The notes beneath the pieces were generated by a model, which was not told the origin of the DNA, did no database searches, and worked only from the letters and a program-made list of their open reading frames with translations. A stretch of 64,000 bases of DNA from the NCBI GenBank assembly GCA_037893225.1, contig JAZGUH010000723.1:868001-932000 (forward strand), written 5' to 3'. This document shows positions 12,555 through 22,000 of this stretch, piece by piece. The DNA is from Hippasteria phrygiana. Lineage: Eukaryota; Echinodermata; Asteroidea; Valvatida; Goniasteridae. How positions within the stretch are numbered: the first letter of the stretch is position 1; every line of letters starts with the position of its first letter. The position numbers and the translations under genes were made by a program.

Positions 12555-13903
12555 ACACTGTTTACTGAGTCATCGGTATTAAATGCTTCATTTGTTACAT
12601 TTTCAATGAGACTTTTTCAAAACATTAAAACAAATTGATCAATACAAACAAAATTAGCAAACAGATGTCGGCGTATAAACTTTGATGCACAGTAAACCAA
12701 CACAATGCATTTGGAAAAAGCCCCTGTTTTATTTGTCTACTCTTAATAATAGATAACTTGCTTAAACCAAGTTGTAAATCCACAAAAAAAAATCAGCGCA
12801 GTGACATTGAGAAATCTTTCAGCACGCATTTCTTTTTATTTCTATTGTTGGAGATACTTGACTATCATGTGACATGGCCTCAAAACAAGAATTTTGTAAA
12901 TTAAATTTGTAACGTGGTCCAAGTTAGCTATAAATGGTGCCCTTTGTAAATAGTGCTTTGGCTGTGTATACGGGCTGCACTCTGTGGTATCAGTCCAAAT
13001 GTGATATGCCCAGGGGCGGATCCAGAGGGGGGTTTTGGGGTGTGTTTTTTGTAAGATGTCAATGCTTATGGGTTTTTTCTACATTTCTTTGTAAATATCA
13101 TACTACACATTATGGTAGAAAAGTTATGCTCAGATCTTGAAAAACTAAGATGAAATTTGGGGGATTTCAAGGCAGTGTGTACCTTACATATTCATGAACA
13201 CCTACAATGAAGAGTGATATATCATTGTGTCTCATTCTTAGTGTTTAAAAATGCTCACATGTGTGCAAAAGATGGCTAAATCCCCTGCAATGAAATACCA
13301 AAGTGCACACGTAGCTGCCAGTAAGATAACAGCATCTGTGGTCATGTGTACACAGTCGGGCTTTATAAGTATAGCATCATACCTTGCTCCGTAGTTCCTT
13401 TTTTCAAATAGCCCAGAAGTGTGATGTGAGGTTTATGTTGTACTGCATTGTGGGACATTTTGTACGAAATCTGTACAAACAAATCTTATAGCCTAAGCAG
13501 GCTATCCATAAAAGGGTCCACGATCATACAAATGCCTGAAACCTATGGCACATTCTTTGTACATTGTACTTGGGCAAATTAGGGCATCATAGCAACATGT
13601 AAAGTAATGGTGCCAAGGCTCTACAGTCCAACATGGTGTTGGATTTTGGTGGATTTAGGACAGTTAGGGTTAACAAAGAGTGGATAAAATATATAATTTG
13701 TAGATAAATAATATTTAAATTTACAGGTACGATGTTTGCATTCCATTTCAAGCTCAAGACTCTGCATTATCACATTGGACAACATGTTCCATTTGACATT
13801 TGTTTTGTTCTCAAAGCTCATAATAACCCACAGGTTGACACTGGCTGAAATAATTAATAATGTTTAGAAGATCAATGGGTTCTCTGAAACTTCCTGGAGT
13901 ATG

Positions 13904-14340
13904 TCATAATTTGTCCAGGTCCACAGCAGGACCCAAATACTCCTCCTGATCGCACCAAAAACTGGCCGGTTGTGGGATCCTCTGCAGCCATCTCACGTCC
14001 CCCATGCCTTCTTTCGAGTCCGTAAACTTGGTTTCTTTGTAGTACATGCAATCCCTCCCAATCTTTGGATTATAGGGTGGTGAGAGAATGTCCAGGAAGG
14101 CCGCCGGTCCACCAATCGACTCTATGGAGTGAAGGTTGGCCTCGAGTGGGCTTAAAACACACGGCTCGCTGTCTGGGGTCAAGTCAAGCTCCTCTCTAGG
14201 CCGGACTGGGAGAAGCGTCCTCGCCAACGACTGCAAAGCTTCAGATGCAGAATACTGGCTCAGATCCGGGAGGCTGATGGTCTTCATCTGCTGGTCGGTG
14301 AGGAGATCGTAGGATCGCATCCGTATCGTTCCGAAGAGGA
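13904..14340 (-). CDS. ADO: ADO coding exon 2 (residues 103-247, stop TGA)
   Basis: It follows a CTTTAAAG acceptor and ends at TGA (13904-13906). It encodes VLFGT, the third iron ligand in NLHSI, the GPAAFLDIL strand and the C-terminal FWC motif. The acceptor lacks a long pyrimidine tract, but the reading frame and the family alignment fix the junction. Confidence 0.93.
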
Positions 14341-15577
14341 CTTTAAAGGTAATATACAACATTTGAAAACATTAAAAAAAAACTACTGAATTATCATCAA
14401 ATACCTTACTTGAGTGTAAGTGAATAATAGTCTCAAGGATCCTGTGAAATCATGGCACCTGTCATTTTCAAGAAAAATATAATTTTGGTACCAATGGTCG
14501 GCTGACCATCATTGGAAAAACTGTTCCTCGACCCGACGTCTATAGATTACTGTTTTGTCTGAATTAGGGTCAGGACACCAGACTACAACAGGAACAACAT
14601 TTTTTTCTCTAGGTTTCCCAGCATTTATGCACACAAAACTTTAAACGAGTCATTGCTATAGTATAGGAGGGAGTCCACCATTTTGGACCGTATATCTGAA
14701 CCCATGCAAAAATTAGGGGTCTTCAAACAATAATAATTAATATTTTGAGCTGTCTAAAACACAAAAAAAAATAGTATTACATGAACAAAAGGTTTATCTT
14801 ATTATTCATCAGTTTCTACTTAATTCACAAACTTGGAGGTATAAAAGTTACTTCATAAGTTGCCATTTGGAAATAATATCGAAACATTTTTCACAATAAA
14901 ATCTGAACCAAAGAAAACACCTCAAAACGCATTCATGTGTAGACAGATTAGACCTTCAATTGACACAATGCTTTTGATAATTAAATAATGTCAGCAATTA
15001 GGCGCACTTTTTTTTTACAGACACCGGCACCCAGAAATTACACCTTTTAAAGTGCCATAACTCTGAAATGCAAGTACCTATGGAGCTAATTTTCATACCA
15101 TTTAATTTGTCGTGCAATTTGTGACAAATAGGCCTAGGCCTAGGCCTAGCTAAAAAATATATATATAAAATAAAAAACGCGCCAGACTCCCTAGATATAG
15201 TCTTTTTGCTATAAAATACTAATTCCTAAATCCATTAATTTATGAAATTACAGCAAAAGCATATTACTACCTTTAATGACGCCGTGCATATCGTGGTGAT
15301 CGTGCAGCGGGAGTCTACAGCCGCGTTCCACCACAAAAACACCCATGGACACCGTGGAATCCTCGGCCACGAACATGTAGCCGACCGGAGTGGAGGCCGG
15401 CTCGCCACGGGCGGCCCGCTGGGCGGGGTCTATGCCCAGGTCGGCAGCCCGGATTCGATTCATGCTCGTCTGGAGGGAGCTCAGCTTGTCCAGGAATACT
15501 TTTCGATCTCCTTTGACGGATTTGAATGTTTCCAGGGCTTGTTTGGCGAGCTTTTGGATCGACTGGAGGTTCGCCAT
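13904..15577 (-). CDS. ADO: 2-aminoethanethiol (N-terminal cysteine) dioxygenase, complete, 2 exons
   Basis: ADO is a non-haem iron thiol dioxygenase that oxidises cysteamine to hypotaurine and N-terminal cysteines of proteins, acting as an oxygen sensor in the cytosol. Joining 15577-15271 to 14340-13904 gives 247 aa (human about 270). The cupin metal site is visible: HDHH puts His92 and His94 at the end of exon 1, and NLHSI puts His173 in exon 2. RDCMYY (Cys200, Tyr202) matches the Cys-Tyr cross-link pair of the human enzyme. GPAAFLDILSPPY and FWCDQEEYLGP are family signatures. The 930-bp intron is GT-AG and splits the Val103 codon (G/TC), restoring IKVLFGT. The start is the first ATG of the open frame and gives a human-like N-terminus. 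The nearest gene is BIN3, 3.5 kb away and divergent. The 3-prime UTR and promoter were not delimited. Confidence 0.95.
15271..15577 (-). CDS. ADO: ADO coding exon 1 (residues 1-102 plus one base)
   Basis: It runs from the ATG at 15577 to a GTAGTAAT donor. It encodes the helical N-terminus and the first half of the cupin fold, ending at HDHHDMHGVIK with the two first iron-binding histidines. The exon is richer in GC and CpG than the surrounding DNA. Open frames on the opposite strand here are shadows. Confidence 0.93.
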
Positions 15578-16237
15578 TCGGGTTGCGAGAGGCAGTCACG
15601 TCGGTCGGATATCTGTCCTGCCTATACTAGCCTGCGCCTAACGCCTGTGCGCTATGCATATGCGAAGATGTCATGACCTTAGACCTTAGACCTTAGGCAT
15701 GCACTGTCAGTTTTACAAAATAAAATTGTAAACTATTAAAAAAGAAAAAAAGAAATTATCTTTGAACTGAACAAAAATATTAGAATGTACTTCTCTGTTC
15801 ATGTTGTTTGTCAGGATAAATTTTGGTTATTTTATTATCTAAAAACATATCATCATAATAATAATTTTTCTCTCTGAGGTCAAAGGTAAAGGACACCAGC
15901 AGCGGAATCGAAACTGATTTTGTAATTTCTGGTGCTTGTGGTAGGTCTTTTTTTTAGTTTTGCGGTGAAATATCTAATCAATCGGCCTGGCTATTGCCCC
16001 ATGCTTTTTAAAACAAGCCTTTCGGCCTAAAGAACCTTTACTGGGTTTTCGAACCGTGTTTTCTTTTCTAAAAATATTCTTCACAGTTCACTGCATATTA
16101 TAATAAAGTGAAACCTTTTTCAGTTTTTAAAATCAAATTCTAAAAATGATGTCAAAAGAGAAGTCTGTTTTAGGTTGAAAAAGTCATTCTGGAATGAGAA
16201 AAAATACCCTTGACTCTAATTTGATCAAAACTAAAAT

Positions 16238-16323
16238 TGAAAATTCCAGCTCAAGGCTCGTGACATGTGAGATTCACCATTTAGCTTGAAAATTCCAGCT
16301 CAAGGCTCATGACATGTGAGAAA
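16238..16323. repeat. Tandem duplication of about 48 bp
   Basis: GAAAATTCCAGCTCAAGGCT and CATGACATGTGAGA-like sequence are present twice in succession. It lies in intergenic DNA. Confidence 0.8.
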
Positions 16324-16326
16324 CGG

Positions 16327-16410
16327 CCCAGGTTGGACGTCCTTATTTCATTGCATTACACAGAGTAGTAGTGCAATGTAATGGAGATACTGTAGGAGTC
16401 CAACCTGGGC
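16327..16410. mobile_element. Small inverted-repeat element (about 84 bp)
   Basis: GCCCAGGTTGGAC and GTCCAACCTGGGC flank an inner pair CATTGCATTACA / TGCAATGTAATG, so the unit folds into a hairpin. It abuts the target duplication of the foldback element at 16417. Confidence 0.6.
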
Positions 16411-16416
16411 TAGTCA

Positions 16417-17506
16417 TAGTCCGAGTAACTTGGACCCTTCATATCGCCTTTTTTAACATTTGGACATGATCTGGCGATAGTAGGGTCCAAGTCGATTGTG
16501 CGATAGAGAATGGCCAAACACAAAATCCCCCCAAAAAACATCAGAATTCAACCTTACAACGGCCACCAAAATACTAGATACGCCACCACCTGACCAAGTG
16601 GAGTTCCGTGATCAGATAAATGTACCAAGGTTTACTTAACATTCAAATAAAAAGTGAAATTTTACCGTTTATTTCCCAGAGACCCCCGCAGAACATGTCT
16701 TTTCGCCGTTTTGAAGTTCAAAAAGTGACTCCTCCATCTTGCATGACGTACGTCACCCTGATGCGCAGCGCCCGCATGCACCGCCCGACAACCTGCCGGC
16801 GACTGCTTCGCGAGTGGTAAAACGGTCGCTGTACGTGTTCGTGTGTAGATCATAGAGTTATACATGATGTAGCATGTGTAGTATATTGATTCGAGGTTTC
16901 ACGCGCGTCATGAGGTAGGAAATTCTTCACGAAACAGTCGCCGGCATAAACAGGTTGTCGCGCGGTGCATGCTAGTCTTGGTTCCAAGACGTCCTTAGCG
17001 CGGTGCGACGTACAGCGCGCACGGCATGGCAGCACCCTCTAGCTACACAAACACAAACACACGCCTTGGCGAGAGGGCGCTGTCGGCCGGCCGTGCGCGC
17101 TATACGTCGCACCGCTAAGAACGTCTTGGAACCTAGACTAGGTGCATGCGGGCGCTGCGCATCAGGGTGACGTACGTCATGCAAGATGGAGGAGTCACTT
17201 TTTGAACTTCAAAACGGCGAAAAGACATGTTCTGCGGGGGTCTCTGGGAAATAAACGGTAAAATTTCACTTTTTATTTGGATGTTAAGTAAACCTTGGTA
17301 CATTTATCTGATCACGGAACTCCACTTGGTCAGGTGGTGGCGTATCTAGTATTTTGGTGGCCGTTGTAAGGTTGAATTCTGATGTTTTTTGGGGGGATTT
17401 TGTGTTTGGCCATTCTCTATCGCACAATCGACTTGGACCCTACTATCGCCAGATCATGTCCAAATGTTAAAAAAGGCGATATGAAGGGTCCAAGTTACTC
17501 GGACTA
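16417..17506. mobile_element. Foldback transposon, Mutator-like family A, copy 1 (1,090 bp)
   Basis: It begins TAGTCCGAGTAACTTGGACC and ends with its complement. The outer arms (16417-16782 and 17141-17506, 366 bp each) are almost perfect inverted repeats. The core contains a second inverted pair around 16967-17026 / 17091-17146. A perfect 9-bp target duplication GGCTAGTCA lies at 16408-16416 and 17507-17515. There is no coding capacity; open frames are palindrome artefacts. Long TIRs plus a 9-bp duplication fit Mutator-like elements; class assignment is inference. Confidence 0.88.
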
Positions 17507-17914
17507 GGCTAGTCATGAGCCTAGACCTGAATTTTTTAAACTAACATTCATCAGTAACTGGTACCCGGAGAGGGATTCCCCAATTATATTTCCTTATTTT
17601 TATTGCCATTGAAAATGGATTTTCTGGTTATTATTTTTCTTTATAATAATATTAATAAATGTTCCATTGCAAAGATATGTGAAAAGAGCATAACTCGACT
17701 AATGACAGATATTTAGAAATTAGAATAAAATCAATTAATATTTGGACTGGTTCACAGTGCCATACGTTTGTGGATAAATTACATACATGGTTTGTTTGGC
17801 CTCTGTACCCACAATGCATTGAGAATGTCAAAAAGGTTTATTGACAACTTGATCGCTGACCAACTGGACTTTGACTTTGACGAGTTCTGAGAACTTGACC
17901 ATTGAGATACAATG

Positions 17915-18058
17915 TAACCTTGGCTTTGGCTCCGGCTTTGGCTCCGGCTTTGGCTCCGGCTTTGGCTCCGGCTTTGGCTCCGGCTTTGGCTCCGGCTTTG
18001 GCTCCGGCTTTGGCTCCGGCTTTGGCTCCGGCTTTGGCTCCGGCTTTGGCTCCGGCTT
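17915..18058. repeat. 12-bp minisatellite GGCTTTGGCTCC
   Basis: About 12 almost perfect copies are seen. The plus frame would read Gly-Phe-Gly-Ser repeats, but there is no gene context. It lies between ADO and BIN3. Confidence 0.95.
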
Positions 18059-19066
18059 GCCCTAATTTTAGGACCTAAAATGTGGCCAGATCAGGGGCAC
18101 TTAAAAAAAAAAAATGCACATCAAAGTCTTTTATTTGACTCGGAGGCACAGCCTGTTTATTTGTTTGAGGCTTCAGATTGTCACCGGAGCTGGGGATAGC
18201 TGGAGAAAAAGCCAAAGATATATCTTGAAAAATTGCCATGAGCGTTGACCAACTCGACCGTCTGTTCACTCCATTGGAATGACAACAAGACAACTCTACT
18301 GTTAAAAAAGTCATTTGTTGCGTTGAGACCGGTTTTCCATTGAGACAACTTGACTTTCCCGTCTCATGCTTTTTGTCATATAGCTTGAGAGTGTAAAGTA
18401 ATATGCCTTGTATTACACATGCACAGTTGGGTACCATCATGACCATAATGATAGCTATTGACCTATCGCGGTCGAATCGCGTCAACGCAGCTTGTGAATT
18501 ATTGTCCAATCACATCAATTATAATTCTACGTGAAACGAGCAAAATCTGAGACAAACAAAAATGACCACACAAAATTCCCATAGGGTTGTCTAAGGGGCG
18601 TGGTTAACTCGTAAACGGTGATAGGTCAATTGAAAATGCATTACGGTTACTATGCTAGTTTAAAGAACAAAGAAATCACATCAAAATTTTGTTTTTTTTA
18701 TTTAAAAAGAGAGAAAATCTATGTAATGCTGTTTTATTATCCTATATTCTAATGTTTACACAAAGAACAATGATTTTGAGGTTATGGTGTGTGTAATGTG
18801 AATCTTCTATGGCCGCCTTCTAGACCAAATAAAAAAATGAATATTTTTAAAGCATGTATCATCCTTCTTTAACCAGGTAAAAATCTGTGGCCAATGAACT
18901 GCAGCAGAATGTTACATTGATATCATAATCAGCAGGCGGGGTCGCACTACTTCCCGACATCGTTTTAAGAACATTGTTCAGTTCGTCAGGTCGTTGCAAA
19001 ATCACTACAAAAGGCAAGGAAGAAACGATTTTAGGCTGTGCCATCAGGTGAAAGTTCATTCTCAAG

Positions 19067-19074
19067 ATGAGTTG
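19067..19074 (+). CDS. BIN3: BIN3 coding exon 1 (8 nt, start codon)
   Basis: ATGAGTTG is followed by a consensus donor GTAAGT. Together with the first base of the next exon it encodes Met-Ser-Trp, identical to the vertebrate BIN3 N-terminus. This choice of start rests on that match and on phase (8 + 58 nt = 22 codons). The 5-prime UTR lies upstream, but its start is not visible. Confidence 0.85.
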
Positions 19075-22000
19075 GTAAGTTTTCTGATCTCTATTGTTGA
19101 CCATGGCATGACTAGCATCGGGCTTTCTGTCATGTCTATTTCACACTATATAAGTCACACCTCTCTCTTTATAAAATCATCATTGATTGTCCCATCTGCA
19201 AAAGTGTATTACATGTACATGACACAAGATGAACTGAACGGATTTGTCTTGATGTCTTTTCATTAACAGCACTGTACATCCAATTATGAAGCCAGGCGAG
19301 TGACCGTTTAACTTTGTTATCATACAGCTAAACGAATTCCTAATCCGTGCGCACATAATACTAATGCGTAGGGGTGTGTATTTACGGGTAGTAAAAGAAC
19401 CGGGTACCTGATTGAAAAAAATACGGGTACCCGGGTACCCGTTAACCCTAACTCCCTAGGGTGTGTGGAAAATCATATTAAAATTGGAGGATTCAGGACT
19501 GTTAGGGTTAAAGAAACCCAACCCAAAACTTCCAATCCCGGAAGTTGCAATAATGTCTTTCTCTGAGATTCAATATTCTGATTTCAGACAAAAGTCTGAA
19601 AAATCTTATGCCTGTCTAGTAAACATGATCACTACTCCGCAATTACATGTTCCGGCACATGCATGCGCCGGCATATCACAAAAGACAGAAGCTTTATACA
19701 GTTGTATTTATTGTGGAATGAGGCTAGCCCTAGAATGACGCTATGATATAGCGTCATAGCGCCCAAGTATGCAAAACAGTCCTATGCTAGAAACCGAAGA
19801 TCAAAAATCACACTTTACCTGCATAAATATTCTTGGCATCATTTTATTCAAACAGTTCAACAGCCCATCTCCCTGTCCGGATAGAAATATTCCTCCAAGA
19901 ATGTCAAGAACAGGAGATATTTGCGGCGCAAAATCGTCTCCACGCGACGCTGACTTCACAAACACGAGGAGTAATACCCACATTTAGAACGTTCATCAAC
20001 AGAGGGCGCAATTTACAGTCGCCGCGTGCACGGCCGAAATTGCGCCCTCTGTTGTTGATGAACATTCAAGACGCGCGGACAAGGTATTACTCCTCGTGTT
20101 TGTGAAGTCAGCGTCGCGTGGAGACGATTTTGCGCCGCAAATATCTCCTGTTCTTGACATTCTTGGAGGAATATTTCTATCCGGACAGGGAGATGGGCTG
20201 TTGAACTGTTTGAATAAAATGATGCCAAGAATATTTATGCAGGTAAAGTGTGATTTTTGATCTTCGGTTTCTAGCATAGGACTGTTTTGCATACTTGGGC
20301 GCTAGGACGCTATATCATAGCGTCCTTCTAGGGCTAGAATGAGGCATGCTATTATGTCTCGTCGAGGCTCTTTATCCATACCCAGACTACAAAAACCATG
20401 ACCTATAAATTTCCTTTGGTGTCAATTTTAGTGAGCGTCATAAACATAAAATCTGTGCTGGTTTCCCATGTAGTCGTGTTTTAATTTTGAAAATTCCCGA
20501 CAAATAACATTCAAAACCTTTCCTTTTTCATTTTCTGGAACCGGTTTCTGACATGAACGGTCGGGTACTCGGGTACCCGGTTCTGATGCACACCCCTACT
20601 AATGCATGTGCAGAAATACGTAATTTGTGTGCAGGATATGAACAGTACATGATAATCCTCTTTCCCCGCTTCTCCAAATATATTTTGAAATGCCCACTCC
20701 CTCCCACCTCTCCCCCCAAAAATGACGGAGAGTAATGTTAACCTCATATTTCTCTCAGGGTATCAGGAATGTTTAAGAGTAATACGTACATTGTAGATAA
20801 AAAGAACAAGGTATACCAGCAGGTTGTTTTTTTCAATGCTGCTTCATTAACTTGAACACCATGCTAAATCCAACAATTTCAATATGATTTTACATACGCC
20901 CTAGGGGGTAATTAGGGTTAATCATTTTGTTTCAACTTGATGACTGCTAGTATACGATCAACATACTTATTTAAAGCTTGAAAGCTTTGTGCAACTTCAT
21001 TTTTGCATAATTAGCCTTCTTGGACAAAGTGGAGGGGCGCTAGTTTGCTTTGACCAAGTTCTCTGTATTCAGCAAAACCAAAATGGCACACTCTTATGTC
21101 CACCATATCTCAAGACAGCTAATTTAGGTATCCTTCCCTGACAAAATCTACCTGATGTAGCTGTGTCTGACCATGTGCTATCATTAGTTTTGTCTGTGTA
21201 TATTTTTTTGTCTGCAGGAACATCTTCAGTCGTCTCACTTCTCCAAAGAAGGCTCCCCCTGTCATTACAAAAGAGGTCAACCATTTTTCTGATTTATCCG
21301 CTTATCTACCTTGGGATTCAAGCCACACGCCTCCTAGTTCTTGGGCCATACACCATCTTATAGGAAATGTCAGCACATACATGCAGCACCAACATTACTG
21401 GCTGTCTGTCTCTAGCATAGGCTATAAACAAAACTAGATATTATATGTGTCTGTTCTAGATCAGAACACATGGCTTTTCCGTTTTCCTGTCTTTATACAC
21501 AGTGCAAAGATTCAAGTCAATATGGTGTGAGATTATGGCAAATTTAGCATTCAGAAGAAAATTAGACAACTTTGCATATTCATAAAAAAATCAAATGATG
21601 ATGTCATCATGACGTCACTTCATATTTGGCATCTACAGTTTATGCTCTATGTATACAACAACTTTTATCACGATCACAGAAAAAAAAAGATGAAAATCTT
21701 GGTACCAATCTTTAATTCTGAAAGTGTAGCACAAGAAAATAGGTCTTGTCTTAATGTTTCGTCATATAATACACGTTCACACCGACACCAAGATTGATGT
21801 GGGCTGGCTAGATAATCGAGGGTTTATTGTGTTTGGGATCCTAACAGAGGTGGAAATTACAGGCCGGTTCATGCTTCATGTGAATTTTAGAGTGAAGAGA
21901 ATTTGTCAGGTTAACGGCGAACATCACAATGAAACAACAGTCGGCAACACAGTGAAATTTGCTTTGCTTTCATATTCGTGTGAAGTTGAACTGGGCTGAT

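Larger units (their letters stand above)
1..13903. other. Gene-free left flank (ADO 3-prime UTR may occupy its right end)
   Basis: No exon, domain or conserved frame was recognised on either strand; short ORFs have random composition. The region holds CRE-like palindromes, poly-C/G tracts, SINE remnants, microsatellites and two copies of a GGCGGATCCA-containing motif (near 11330 and 13016) resembling the ends of widespread repeats. Promoters or exons of an unrecognised gene cannot be excluded. Confidence 0.6.
15578..19066. other. Intergenic region between divergent ADO and BIN3
   Basis: It contains both promoters (not delimited), a short (ACCTTAG)3 run at about 15677-15697, the 48-bp tandem duplication, the foldback element at 16417 and the minisatellite at 17915. 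The BIN3 5-prime UTR should lie in its last few hundred bases. No further gene is seen. Confidence 0.6.
19369..20598. mobile_element. hAT-like element (1,230 bp) containing other transposons
   Basis: The ends are TAGGGGTGTG and CACACCCCTA, typical of hAT terminal repeats, with subterminal GGGTACCCGGGTACCC motifs. Flanks CTAATGCG (19361-19368) and CTAATGCA (20599-20606) give an 8-bp duplication with one mismatch. A 70-bp TTAA element and a 612-bp foldback are nested inside, so the hAT part itself is only about 550 bp and non-autonomous. It lies in BIN3 intron 1. Confidence 0.75.

Noticed and set aside
15242..15676. 144-codon plus-strand ORF over ADO exon 1
   Set aside because: It is antisense to a clearly identified coding exon with catalytic residues and matching phase.
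16620..17184. ORFs within the foldback elements (also at 53098-53654)
   Set aside because: The same peptides appear on both strands because the sequence is palindromic; no transposase motif is present.
17871..18065. 64-codon frame rich in Gly-Phe-Gly-Ser repeats
   Set aside because: It is only the 12-bp minisatellite read in frame; there is no gene structure, splice signal or homologous context.
18075..18509. 144-codon minus-strand ORF between ADO and BIN3
   Set aside because: Composition is random, no family is recognised, and nothing suggests splicing. Kept out as a chance ORF.
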